64,000 nt of DNA. It comes from Paractinoplanes aksuensis (lineage in GTDB: Bacteria > Actinomycetota > Actinomycetes > Mycobacteriales > Micromonosporaceae). The stretch is from the NCBI RefSeq assembly GCF_024137025.1, contig NZ_JAMYJR010000055.1:19763-83762 (forward strand). Reading direction: 5' to 3'. Positions 45,726 to 54,115 of this stretch are shown here, one piece after another. The notes under the pieces are model-generated. The model did not search any database and was not told the origin of the DNA. It saw only the letters and a program-made list of their open reading frames with translations. Each line of letters starts with the position of its first letter. Position 1 is the first letter of the stretch. The position numbers and the translations under genes were made by a program.

Positions 45726-46101
45726 GGTCGCCTCCTGGGTTCGATGGACGGGCGGCGAGGGTCGCGTTCACGACGCCGGCGAACTGGGCCCACTGCTCAC
45801 TCCAGGCCCGCAACCGCTCGTGTCCGCTCTCGGTGAGCCGGTGGATCTTGCGGGGCGGGCCGCTCGGGCTGGGCTGCAGCGCGTTGGCGACGAGCCCCAG
45901 CCGATGCAAGCGAGTGATCAACGGGTAGACGGTGCCGTAGCTCACCGTTCCGAACCCGGCCGTGTCGAGGCGCCGGACAAGTTCGTACCCATGGGCGGGC
46001 TCTTCGGCCAGAAGCGCGAGCAGGCACATGTCGAGGCAGCCGCGCAGCAGTTGGGCCTGCCGCTCAGCCACGGCCTCCGGGCCGTCCTCCGCCGCTATCA
46101 T
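45700..46101 (-). CDS. PadR-family transcriptional regulator
   Basis: 133 aa. Winged helix with LLRGCLDMCLLALLAEEPAHGYELVRRLDTAGF and YPLITRLHRLGLV, the PadR signature. ATG 46101 is 7 nt after TATTAT (46109-46114); ATG 46110 lies within that box and is unlikely. An AT-rich palindrome over the promoter suggests autoregulation of padR and the HAAS gene. Confidence 0.88.
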   Translation of the reverse strand: MIAAEDGPEAVAERQAQLLRGCLDMCLLALLAEEPAHGYELVRRLDTAGFGTVSYGTVYPLITRLHRLGLVANALQPSPSGPPRKIHRLTESGHERLRAWSEQWAQFAGVVNATLAARPSNPGGDHEHVDVAR

Positions 46102-46107
46102 GCGGCA

Positions 46108-46128
46108 CATAATAGGGTCAGTATTATG
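46108..46128. promoter_or_regulatory. AT-rich palindromic operator at the padR promoter
   Basis: CATAATA-N7-TATTATG is a perfect inverted repeat in strongly GC-rich DNA and includes the padR -10 TATTAT. It also spans the stop codon (46124-46126) of the upstream NmrA-type gene. Confidence 0.7.
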
Positions 46129-46939
46129 CGCCGTCTATTACCGCCGGCCACGCCCTCTCGGCCCAGGCCCGGAACATGGCCGGCCGGCGCGAGGTGAGCT
46201 TCTCGACGTCCGGGGTGACGACGGCGTTGCCGCCCGCGCGAACCAGACGAGCGCCCGCCGTGGCGGCCTCGGCGATCTCGGACGGGAAGAGCTCCGGGGC
46301 CGGCTCCCGGTCGACTACTTCGAGCGGCCGGCCCAGGATCTCGGCCAGCACGGCCAGTTGCTCGGGCACGCTGATCAGCTCCGGTCCGGTCAATGTGTAG
46401 ATGAGCTCGTGGTGGCCGTCGCCGGTGAGCACCTCGGCGGCGACCGCAGCGATGTCGGCCGGATCGATCACACCCTGCTTGCCGTCACCGAACGGGTTCA
46501 CGATCGGCCGGCCGGCCCGGATGTCGGGCGCCCAGGCCAGTGAGTTCGTGGCGAACGTGGTCGGGCGCAGCACCGTCCACTCCAGTCCGCTGCGCCGCAG
46601 GGTCCGCTCGCCCCGGAAATGCCAGGCGCCGAGATGACCGGGCGGCAGGTCGTGGTCCTCGTCGGGAGTGCCGATCGCCGAGAGCCGGACCACCCGGGGG
46701 ATGCCGGCCGCCTTCGCCGCGCGCAGCAGGTTCTCCTCGTGGTCGAGCGGCGTACGGGCGGCCGGTGGCAGCAGGTACATCGCGTCGGCCGGGACGACGA
46801 CGGTGGTGGCGGTCAGGCCCGGCCGGTCCGGGACGCGGGCCGGGTCGCGGGTCATCGCGGCGACCTCCAAGCCGCGGTCGAGCAGGTCCCTCACCAGGGC
46901 GGAGCCAGTGGTGCCGGTGGCGCCGGTAACCAGAATCAT
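46124..46939 (-). CDS. NmrA-like NAD(P)-binding oxidoreductase
   Basis: 271 aa. Rossmann motif MILVTGATGTTGSALV at the start, VVRLSAIG and WTVLRPTTFATNSL. Atypical SDR of the NmrA/NAD(P)H-azoreductase-like group; may be a redox sensor or reductase. ATG 46939 begins the glycine motif exactly where homologues do. It is divergent from the short AraC gene, which may regulate it. Confidence 0.87.
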   Translation of the reverse strand: MILVTGATGTTGSALVRDLLDRGLEVAAMTRDPARVPDRPGLTATTVVVPADAMYLLPPAARTPLDHEENLLRAAKAAGIPRVVRLSAIGTPDEDHDLPPGHLGAWHFRGERTLRRSGLEWTVLRPTTFATNSLAWAPDIRAGRPIVNPFGDGKQGVIDPADIAAVAAEVLTGDGHHELIYTLTGPELISVPEQLAVLAEILGRPLEVVDREPAPELFPSEIAEAATAGARLVRAGGNAVVTPDVEKLTSRRPAMFRAWAERAWPAVIDGA

Positions 46940-47043
46940 GGATCCACGGTGGCCGCCCGTGCCGGTGGTCGTCTTGGAAGATCCGGCACTCCCCGGTGCT
47001 CGTGCGGCCCGGCTAGCCCAGCCGCTGGCTCGACGTCGACCAC

Positions 47044-47475
47044 TTGGCCCGGACGCCGCCACCGGTCGACGCGCAGGTCGCGACGATGCGGGCCCGGATC
47101 ACGGCCGAGCTCGAGCAGCGGAGCGCGGGCCGCGGCGGCAACGAGCTGGTCGAGTTCGCGCTCGGCGAGCTCACCGGGGCGGCCCGGCTGGGCGAGGTGG
47201 CGACGCGGGCCGGCGTGAGCGAGCGCCGGCTTCGTACCCTGTTCAGCCGCGACGTCGGGTTGTCCCCGAAGCACGTGGCGCGGATCAGCCGCCTGCGGAC
47301 CGTACTGTCGCTGGCCGGCACCCGGGAGTGGGCGGCGGTGGCCGACGACGCCGGTTTCTTCGACCGGGCCCACATGATCAGCGACTTCCGGGACCTGATG
47401 GGCGTGCCGCCCGCCGCCTACCTGAGCGGCCGCCGGCCCGGCCCGGCCCCGTGCCTGCCGCTCTCGAGACCCTAG
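47044..47475 (+). CDS. Short AraC-type HTH protein, possibly truncated
   Basis: 143 aa from TTG, essentially only the AraC DNA-binding domain: LGEVATRAGVSERRLRTLFSRDVGLSPKHVARI and FFDRAHMISDFRDLMGVPPAAYL. Usual AraC regulators have a further ~150 N-terminal residues. A TAG at 47014 closes the frame upstream, so the N-terminal domain is absent. The stop codon TAG (47473-47475) is made by the edge of the MITE, so the original C-terminus may have been cut or changed. Confidence 0.65.
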   Translation: MARTPPPVDAQVATMRARITAELEQRSAGRGGNELVEFALGELTGAARLGEVATRAGVSERRLRTLFSRDVGLSPKHVARISRLRTVLSLAGTREWAAVADDAGFFDRAHMISDFRDLMGVPPAAYLSGRRPGPAPCLPLSRP

Positions 47476-47640
47476 GGCGTATCTGGCGGATCACGCGGGG
47501 CTGCGGCGTGGCCCAGCCCGCGCCTCTCGGCGTCCGCAGAACGGCCCGATACAACACCGGTATTGGACCGCCCTGCGGCCGACGCCAGCCACGACCTGGA
47601 CCTCGCCTCGCTCCCACGTGATCCGCCAGATACGCCCTAG
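47472..47640. mobile_element. MITE-like element with 24-bp perfect terminal inverted repeats
   Basis: Ends 47472-47495 and 47617-47640 are exact inverted copies beginning CTAGGGCGTATCTGGCGGAT. One mismatch and three more matches extend them. The interior (~47529-47589) is itself an imperfect palindrome (GGCGTC...GACGCC, CGCAG...CTGCG), so the whole 169 bp folds on itself. It has no coding capacity. CTAG (or TA) at both ends would suit the target preference of IS5/IS427-type transposases. It sits between convergent genes and supplies the TAG stop codon of each. Confidence 0.85.
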
Positions 47641-48842
47641 TCGTCCGAGGGGAACAGCAGCATGTCGGCGATGAACGTGGTCACCCGGCCCGAGTGGTCG
47701 CGGCCGATCCACGTCGGGTAGGCGCCGTCGCCCCAGCCGCTCGACCAGGCGATCATGTCGCCGCCGGCCAGGGTGGCGAAGCGCGGGTCGCGCAGTTCCA
47801 GGCTCTGCCACTCGTCGGTCAGGCGCTCGCGGTTGTCCTCGTCGACGAAGCAGGCCAGGCCCGCGTCCACCCCGAACCCGAAGAACTCGCCGTAGCCCAG
47901 GTCGAGCAGATCCTGCCCGTCGCGCAGGGCCAGTTCCCAGCGCACCGGGTGCCGCTCGCTGACGTCCAGGCGCACGGCGGCCACGCGGGTGTGGCCGGGG
48001 TCGTCGGTGAAGGTGGCCAGGCTCACGGTCACCGGGTAGGTGCCGGGGGCGACCGTGGTCAGGAACGGTTCCTCGCCGTAGTCCAGGGAGGACGGGTCGG
48101 CGGCGATCAGGCGGCCCGACGGCAGGTTGAGCTTGCCGGCCGGGCGGGTGGCGATGCGCATCCGGCGGTCGCCGACGCTGCGCTCGGCGCCGTCACGGAA
48201 CAGCGAGGCCAGGCCGCGGGGCTGCAGCGGACGCGGCGGGTGCCACGGGCGCTCGTCCGACGCGCGGGCGGGCAGGTCGTGGGGTTCGGCCACCGTGGCC
48301 AGGCGGAACGGCCCGTCGATGACCCGGGGAACCGCGCAGACCTCGGCGAACGGTCCCACGCAGGCCTCGACGTGGACCCGGCCCGCGCAGTCGAGCAGGG
48401 CCTTCCACCGGCCGAAGGTGGGGATCGGCAGACGCGGCGGCGTGAAGCCGCCGTCCGAGAAGGTGTGCCGGCCGCCGCGGTCACCGGCGGGCTCGATCGA
48501 GTCGTTGCGCCGGCCGCCGATCTGCCAGCTGATCCGGTGCCGGGCGCCGGCGCCGGCCGGGTCGTGCCAGGTGGTCGACTCGCGCAGGAACAGATCGCCC
48601 TCGGGGGCCCGGCGGAATTCGTGGACGGCGACCCGGCGCCCCTCGGCGTCGTAGCGGGTGACGGCGCAGTAGCCCTCGGCCCAGCTGACGTCGAGCACGC
48701 TGTGCGGGCGGCCGCCGGCGAGCAGCACCACGGAGTACGGCTCGCCGGCGGAGTCACGCGACTCGGCCTGATCCTGGGTGAGCGGGTTGACCAACCCGTC
48801 GTCCCAGCCCTCGCAGTACACCGCCGCCACAGTGGTTTCCAT
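47637..48842 (-). CDS. DUF4241 domain protein
   Basis: 401 aa, cytosolic. The C-terminal ~190 residues (PSGRLIAADPSSL...GTYPVTVSLATF...GFGVDAGLACFVDED...WSSGWGDGAYPTWIGRD) match DUF4241. The N-terminal half is of unknown type. DUF4241 proteins are sometimes immunity-like; no toxin is adjacent. The TAG stop is created by the MITE end. ATG follows TAAGAT by 8 nt. Confidence 0.82.
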   Translation of the reverse strand: METTVAAVYCEGWDDGLVNPLTQDQAESRDSAGEPYSVVLLAGGRPHSVLDVSWAEGYCAVTRYDAEGRRVAVHEFRRAPEGDLFLRESTTWHDPAGAGARHRISWQIGGRRNDSIEPAGDRGGRHTFSDGGFTPPRLPIPTFGRWKALLDCAGRVHVEACVGPFAEVCAVPRVIDGPFRLATVAEPHDLPARASDERPWHPPRPLQPRGLASLFRDGAERSVGDRRMRIATRPAGKLNLPSGRLIAADPSSLDYGEEPFLTTVAPGTYPVTVSLATFTDDPGHTRVAAVRLDVSERHPVRWELALRDGQDLLDLGYGEFFGFGVDAGLACFVDEDNRERLTDEWQSLELRDPRFATLAGGDMIAWSSGWGDGAYPTWIGRDHSGRVTTFIADMLLFPSDD

Positions 48843-48948
48843 GGTCGGCGATCTTATTGAGCACGGCTCCGTTTCGCCGCCCCGCAGAAGCGACTTTTTG
48901 GGTCGTGTCGGGGTGACCGAGAGCCGGACGAGAGCGGAACGAGAGAGG

Positions 48949-49584
48949 TCAGCGCGAGGCCAGGGTGCGGCCGGCGTGGGTGGCGGCCTCGTGGGCGGCC
49001 TTCTTCAGCAGCTCCGCGGTGTCGCGCAGCGCGTCCATGGCCGGGTTGACGCCGGCCAGGGTCAGCTCGCGCTCGATCAGGGTGAGGTCGGCGCCCCAGA
49101 TGTCCTCGACCACGCGGCGCAGGTACGAGGTGTTGTGGTCCCAGCCCTCGCGCGGGGTGCCGGGGCCGTAGCCGCCGCCGCGGGTGGTCAGCACGATGAC
49201 CGGCTTGCCGTCGAGCAGCCGCTCGGTGGGGTCGGGGGTGCCGGCCATGACCAGGTCGATCCAGGTCTTGACGTGCTGCGAGACGCCGTAGTTGTAGAGC
49301 GGCAGGGCCAGGATCGCGGCGTCGGCGTCGCGCACCTCGGCGGTCAGCTGCTCGGCCAGGGTCAGCGCGTCGCGCTGCTCGGCGGTGCGCTGGTCGGCCG
49401 GCGAGAACTTGGCGTGGATGGCGTTCGCCCAGGCGTCGGCGGGCAGGGGCGCGGCGCCGAGGTGGCGGCGGACGAACGCGGTGCCGGGGCGGACGGTGGT
49501 CCACTCCGCTTCGGCGACGTCGGCCAGCTCACTCGAGGCCGAAACGGGGCCCTGGATGCTCGAGTCGATGCGCAGAACGGTCAT
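48949..49584 (-). CDS. azoR: FMN-dependent NADH-azoreductase
   Basis: 211 aa flavodoxin-like fold. MTVLRIDSSIQG (FMN phosphate loop), LPLYNYGVSQHVKTWIDLV and TTRGGGYGPGT are the AzoR motifs. It reduces quinones and azo compounds with NAD(P)H. GGGGAG lies 8 nt before the ATG. Divergent from marR, with operator-like repeats between them, the common redox-sensing arrangement. Confidence 0.9.
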   Translation of the reverse strand: MTVLRIDSSIQGPVSASSELADVAEAEWTTVRPGTAFVRRHLGAAPLPADAWANAIHAKFSPADQRTAEQRDALTLAEQLTAEVRDADAAILALPLYNYGVSQHVKTWIDLVMAGTPDPTERLLDGKPVIVLTTRGGGYGPGTPREGWDHNTSYLRRVVEDIWGADLTLIERELTLAGVNPAMDALRDTAELLKKAAHEAATHAGRTLASR

Positions 49585-49602
49585 TGCTAGCTCCCCACGG
49601 GA

Positions 49603-49648
49603 TTGAATGTTCAAGTCGAACTGTGGCACTTCCGGCTTGAACATTCAA
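49603..49648. promoter_or_regulatory. Twin operator between azoR and marR
   Basis: TTGAATGTTCAA (49603-49614) and its exact reverse complement TTGAACATTCAA (49637-49648, extended to CTTGAA-CA-TTCAAG). Centres are 34 bp apart, about three helical turns. Probable binding sites for the MarR regulator, covering both promoters. Confidence 0.8.
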
Positions 49649-49674
49649 GTGCGCGGAGGCGGTATTCTTCCGGG

Positions 49675-50238
49675 GTGACTATTGACACGCCCCCCGAGGC
49701 GCCCTGGCTCGACAGCGAGGAGCGTGCGGCGTGGATGACCCTGATCACGATGCTGATGACGCTGCCCGCCGCCATAGATGCCCAGCTCAAGCGCGATTCC
49801 GGGCTCAATTTCTTCGAGTACTCGATCCTGTCTCACCTGTCCCAGCCGCAGGAGCACGCGGTGCAGATGAGCAATCTGGCCCACCTGGCCGGCGGCTCGC
49901 TGTCCCGGTTGTCGCACGCCGTGAGCCGGTTGGAGAAGCAGGGATTTGTGACGCGTCGCACGGGCAGCGACGGGGAGAGCCGGTGCGTCCAGGCGTTTCT
50001 GACCCCGGCCGGGTACGCGGCCCTCGTGAAGGCCGCGCCGGCCCACGTACGGGAAGCTCGTCGCCTGGTCTTCGACAACCTGTCGACGGCGCAGGTGCGT
50101 CAGATGCACAAGATCGCCCACGAGATCGCCGAGGCCGCCTCGCCCGATTCGGTGCGGCGGATCGACGATGCGATCGCTCAGGCCGAGCGGGCCGAGCGCG
50201 AGGGCCGGGCCGACCCGTGCGTCCCTGGCGGCTGCTGA
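49675..50238 (+). CDS. MarR-family transcriptional regulator
   Basis: 187 aa. Winged helix with GLNFFEYSILSHLSQ, MSNLAHLAGGSLSRLSHAVSRLEKQGFV and RRTGSDGESR. A C-terminal extension ends in CVPGGC, two cysteines that might act as a redox switch (speculative). GTG start 6 nt after TATTCT (49663-49668). Likely represses azoR and itself. Confidence 0.9.
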   Translation: MTIDTPPEAPWLDSEERAAWMTLITMLMTLPAAIDAQLKRDSGLNFFEYSILSHLSQPQEHAVQMSNLAHLAGGSLSRLSHAVSRLEKQGFVTRRTGSDGESRCVQAFLTPAGYAALVKAAPAHVREARRLVFDNLSTAQVRQMHKIAHEIAEAASPDSVRRIDDAIAQAERAEREGRADPCVPGGC

Positions 50239-50241
50239 GGA

Positions 50242-50553
50242 TCAGCCGCTGAGCTGCGACCGCGCCCGGTCGATGAGGGTGGGCAGCAGCTCGGCCCGCC
50301 AGGTGTCGAGGTGGACGCTGCCGCTCGACAGGCCGCCGTGCGCGAACTCCTCGCGATAGACCCAGGGCGCGCTCTCGGCGGCCAGGTCGCAGGCGACGAC
50401 GCGGTCGAAGGTCGCCTTGAGCAACCGCTCGACCTCACCGACCGAGGGCGGCAGGGCGAGAGTGACGAGCTGCTCCCGCATGGCCCGCCAGACCCAGGGG
50501 TCGCCCCGCAGGCCCCACCGCACCGGTTCCGGATCGAAGAGATCGGACATCAT
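50242..50553 (-). CDS. Small uncharacterised protein
   Basis: 103 aa: MMSDLFDPEPVRWGLRGDPWVWRAM... with SSGSVHLDTWRAELLPTLIDRARS. No family recognised by eye. The start may be either of two adjacent ATGs (50553/50550). It ends 4 nt from the marR stop (convergent). Codon use is typical of the genome, which supports it as real. Confidence 0.6.
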   Translation of the reverse strand: MMSDLFDPEPVRWGLRGDPWVWRAMREQLVTLALPPSVGEVERLLKATFDRVVACDLAAESAPWVYREEFAHGGLSSGSVHLDTWRAELLPTLIDRARSQLSG

Positions 50554-50597
50554 CCGCACCCGATCAGGGTGACACCACCGGGTCGCGGCCGCAGCGC

Positions 50598-51401
50598 TCA
50601 GACCGTGATCGCCGGGACCGCCCCGGCCAGCGACCAGTCGTGGCCGATGTCAGCGGCGGTGCGCAGCAACTTGGGCAGGTGGTCTTCGACGAGGGTCTCG
50701 AGCGAGGTCTCCGCCGCGTGCACGGTGACGTTGATCGCGGCCATCACCCGGCCGTCCCCGTCCCGCACGCCGGTCGCGACGGACCGGATGCCGGGCGCCA
50801 GGTCTTGATCGGCCAGCGCCCACCCCTTGGCCCGGACCTCGCGCAGGGACGTCTCGATCTCGCCCGGCGTCAGCTGCCGGCGCGGATCGATGCCCGAGCG
50901 GGACGGCTGGTCGAGCACGGCCGCGAGCTCGTCGGCGGGCAGCCCGGCCAGCAGCACCTTGCCCATCGAGGTGACGGGCGCGGGGAACCGGGTGCCGATG
51001 GTGACGGCCAAGGTGACGATCTTGGGAACCGCCACCCGGGCCACGTAGACGATGTCACTGCCGTCGAGCTGGGCCATGGAGGTCGACTCGTTGGTCTGGG
51101 CGACCAGCTTCTCCATGTGCGGGCGGGCGACGTCCCACATGCTCAGCGAATTCACGTACGCCATGCCGAGCTCGAGCACCCGCGGGGTCAGCGCGTAGCC
51201 GCGCCCGTCGGCCCGCACGTAGCTCAGCGCCTCGAGGGTGATCAGGATGCGGCGGACCGTGGGCCGGGCCAGCCCGGTGCGGTGGGCGATCTCGCTCAGC
51301 GTGATGGCGGGGGTGCCCGGGCGGAAGGAGCGCAGGACGTCGAGGCCACGGGCCAGGGCCTCGATGAAGTCGGGTCCCGCGCCCCTTCCGGTGTCGGTCA
51401 T
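50598..51401 (-). CDS. IclR-family regulator (PcaR/PobR subgroup)
   Basis: 267 aa. N-terminal winged helix (FIEALARGLDVLRSFRPGTPAITLSEIAHRTGLARPTVRRIL in parts) and a C-terminal effector domain (STSMAQLDGSDIVYVARV, TSMGKVLLAGLP). This subgroup controls aromatic-acid pathways. It lies 11 nt behind the amidohydrolase gene and near LigAB, so it probably regulates the cluster. TAGGGT, which includes the amidohydrolase stop, lies 8 nt before its ATG and may be an internal promoter. Confidence 0.9.
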   Translation of the reverse strand: MTDTGRGAGPDFIEALARGLDVLRSFRPGTPAITLSEIAHRTGLARPTVRRILITLEALSYVRADGRGYALTPRVLELGMAYVNSLSMWDVARPHMEKLVAQTNESTSMAQLDGSDIVYVARVAVPKIVTLAVTIGTRFPAPVTSMGKVLLAGLPADELAAVLDQPSRSGIDPRRQLTPGEIETSLREVRAKGWALADQDLAPGIRSVATGVRDGDGRVMAAINVTVHAAETSLETLVEDHLPKLLRTAADIGHDWSLAGAVPAITV

Positions 51402-51412
51402 GGAACGGGACC

Positions 51413-52798
51413 CTACTTGGTGTACTGATACGGGTTGTGCAGCACGCGGGCCTCCGGGATGTCCGGGTTCATGCCCTGCTTCCAGGCGTCCTCGCCCAGC
51501 GTCGAGCGCAGGTGGTCGATGGTCGCCCCGACCTTGGCCCGGGCCGCGGCCAGATCCGCGTCGACCAGCCGGCCGTCGCGCTTGACCACCCGGCCACCCA
51601 CGACCACCGTGTGGACGTCGCCCCGCTGGGCCTGGAAGGCCACATGCCCGTACGGGTTGAGCACGGGGAACATGACCGGCGAGGCGTCGTTCTTGAGGAG
51701 CACGATGTCGGCCTGACGCCCCGGGGTGAGCGCCCCGAGCGACGAGTCGAGACCCAGGGCCTTGGCCCCGCCGCGGGTGGCCCAGTCGACGACCTGCTCG
51801 GCCCGCAGGTGGTGATGGGTGACCGTCTCCTGCTTGCCGTGGGCCTCCATGTGCTCGCGGACGCGGTCGGCGCTGAGCGTGGTGCGCATCGCCGAGAACA
51901 GGTCGCCGCTCCACCACACGCTGGTGTCCATCGACAGCGACACCGGGATCCCGTGCCGCCGCAGCTGCCAGGTGGGCGGGTAGCCCTGACCGGCGCTCTG
52001 CTCGCTCTCGGTCGACACCGAGACCGAGCCACCGGTGGCCGCGATGCGGTGGTACGAGTCGCTGGACAGCGTGGCCGCGTGCACGTACACGTGGCCCGGG
52101 CTCATGAAACCACCGTCGTGCATGAGCCGGATGCCGTCGTCGTTGGTGGCGCCCCAGACGCCGGCGTGCGTGGTGACCGGCACGCCCAGTTCGCGGGCGA
52201 CCTCGAAGGCCGCCTTCTCGGGGAACGCGGGGTCGCCGGTGACGTCGAACGCCATCTGGAAGCCGGCCAGCTTGCCGCCGTCGATGCGGCGGCGGTAGAA
52301 GTCCTGGAACTCCTTCGACGTCGACCACTCCCACGGACCCTGCTGGATGTTGCCGTAGGCGAGCACGAACCGGCCCGGCACGGCCTCGAGCGCGTCGACC
52401 GCGGCGTCGGCGTGGTCGGTGCTCTGCAGCCCGTGCGACCAGTCGACAGTGGTGGTGACGCCGGAGTCGATCGCCTCCAGGGCGCCGAGCAGGTTGCCGG
52501 CGTAGATGTCCTCGGGCCGGAAGTGCTTGCCGCTCTCGAGGTAGTACCAGACGAAGTACTGGGTGAGGGTCCAGTCGGCGCCGTAGCCGCGCATCGCGGT
52601 CTGCCACATGTGCCGGTGGGTGTCGACCATGCCGGGCATGAGGATGCCGCCGGTGGCGTCGACCTCCTCGTGCCCGTCGGGTGCGGTCAGGTTCGGCCCG
52701 ATCTCGGCGATCTTGTCGTCGACGACGAGCACGTCGGCGTTCTCGAGCACGGTATGGGAGTCATCCATCGTGAGAACAAGGCCGTTACGGAAGATCAT
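51413..52798 (-). CDS. Amidohydrolase-family deaminase/chlorohydrolase-like protein
   Basis: 461 aa metal-dependent hydrolase of the AtzA/TrzN/MtaD type. VDTHRHMWQ gives the HxH at 61-63; VTTHAGVWGA is the third His; SMDTSVWWSGDL supplies the catalytic Asp region. Substrates of relatives are aminated or chlorinated heterocycles and S-adenosylhomocysteine. Here it is divergent from an aromatic ring-cleavage operon, so it may act on an entry compound. AAAGGA precedes the ATG. Confidence 0.87.
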   Translation of the reverse strand: MIFRNGLVLTMDDSHTVLENADVLVVDDKIAEIGPNLTAPDGHEEVDATGGILMPGMVDTHRHMWQTAMRGYGADWTLTQYFVWYYLESGKHFRPEDIYAGNLLGALEAIDSGVTTTVDWSHGLQSTDHADAAVDALEAVPGRFVLAYGNIQQGPWEWSTSKEFQDFYRRRIDGGKLAGFQMAFDVTGDPAFPEKAAFEVARELGVPVTTHAGVWGATNDDGIRLMHDGGFMSPGHVYVHAATLSSDSYHRIAATGGSVSVSTESEQSAGQGYPPTWQLRRHGIPVSLSMDTSVWWSGDLFSAMRTTLSADRVREHMEAHGKQETVTHHHLRAEQVVDWATRGGAKALGLDSSLGALTPGRQADIVLLKNDASPVMFPVLNPYGHVAFQAQRGDVHTVVVGGRVVKRDGRLVDADLAAARAKVGATIDHLRSTLGEDAWKQGMNPDIPEARVLHNPYQYTK

Positions 52799-52984
52799 CG
52801 CCCGTCCTTTCTCGGATTGACGGACCGTCGTCCGCTCAGCGGGCAGTCCGGGTGGCATGAGTGTGCTCCCGGCCACTTGCGCGGTCAATAGTTTATTTCG
52901 GCCGTGTGAAACGGCCGTTGACACGGGGGGTGCACCGGAGCAAGCTGTTCGAGCGGACGAGTGTCCGCAGGACGGGCGGTTCGT

Positions 52985-54115
52985 ATGTCTGTGAAGGGAC
53001 CACTGGACGGCTTGCTGGTCGCCGACTTCTCCCGGATCCTCGCCGGGCCGTACGCGACCATGCTGCTGGCCGACCTCGGTGCTCGCGTGATCAAGGTGGA
53101 AGGCCCGGGCGGGGACGACACCCGCACCTGGATGCCACCGGTCCGCGACGACGTCTCGACGTACTACCTGGGCATCAACCGCAACAAGCGATCGATCGCG
53201 CTCGACCTCAAGAACGAGGCCGACCTGGCCGACGCGCAGGAGCTGGCCCGCCGGGCCGACATCATGATCGAGAACTTCCGCCCCGGCGGCCTGGCCCGCT
53301 TCGGGCTCGACTACGACACGGTGGCGGCGGCCAACGAGAAGATCGTGTACGCGAGCATCAGTGGCTTCGGCACCGGGGCCGGGGCCGGGCTGCCCGGCTA
53401 CGACCTGATGGTCCAGGCCATCTCCGGGCTGATGAGCCTCACCGGCGACCCCGACGGCTCGCCCTACCGGGCCGGTATCTCGGTCTTCGACGTGATGGCC
53501 GGCCTGCACGCCAACATCGGCATCCTGGCCGCACTGCATCGCCGGGCCGAGACCGGCCGGGGTCAGCACGTCGAGGTCAACCTGCTCAGCTCGGCCCTGT
53601 CCGGCCTGGTCAACCACTCCAGCGGCTACGTCGCGGGTGGCACCGTTCCGTTCCGCATGGGCAATGCGCATCCCAGCCTCTTCCCGTACGAACCCCTGCC
53701 CACCGCCGACGGCGAGCTGATCGTCATCGCGGGCAACGACGGCCAGTTCCGCAAGTTGTGCCAGGTGCTCGGCCTGACCGAGTTGCCCGACGACCCGCGC
53801 TTCGGCCGCAACCAGGACCGCACGGCCAACCGGGAAGAGCTGCGCCCGATCCTGCTGGAGCGCCTGGCCACCCGGACGAAGGACGAGTGGTTCCGCGACC
53901 TCATCGCAGCCGGCGTGCCGTGCGCGCCGATCAACACCATCGACGGCGGCGTCGCGTTCGCCGAGGAACTGGGGCTCGACCCGGTGGTCACCACCGGCGG
54001 CATCCCCGGCATCCGCAACCCCATCACCTTCAGCGATTCGCAGGCGCGGTACGAGCTGCCGCCCCCCGGGCTGGACGAACACGGCGAGGAGATCCGCAAG
54101 TGGCTGAGGAGCTGA
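52985..54115 (+). CDS. CaiB/BaiF family CoA-transferase (type III)
   Basis: 376 aa. GLLVADFSRILAGPYATMLLADLGARVIKVE is the family start, with the catalytic Asp expected in the GYDLMVQA segment (Asp in YDLM). It moves CoA between carboxylic acids, so the pathway likely runs through CoA thioesters. ATG 52985 is used; GTG 52961 would add 8 residues. First gene of the plus-strand operon; overlaps the next gene by 16 nt. Confidence 0.9.
   Translation: MSVKGPLDGLLVADFSRILAGPYATMLLADLGARVIKVEGPGGDDTRTWMPPVRDDVSTYYLGINRNKRSIALDLKNEADLADAQELARRADIMIENFRPGGLARFGLDYDTVAAANEKIVYASISGFGTGAGAGLPGYDLMVQAISGLMSLTGDPDGSPYRAGISVFDVMAGLHANIGILAALHRRAETGRGQHVEVNLLSSALSGLVNHSSGYVAGGTVPFRMGNAHPSLFPYEPLPTADGELIVIAGNDGQFRKLCQVLGLTELPDDPRFGRNQDRTANREELRPILLERLATRTKDEWFRDLIAAGVPCAPINTIDGGVAFAEELGLDPVVTTGGIPGIRNPITFSDSQARYELPPPGLDEHGEEIRKWLRS

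Noticed and set aside
46102..46110. ATG 46110 as the padR start
   Set aside because: It lies within the TATTAT box; ATG 46101 is 7 nt after the box as in other genes here.
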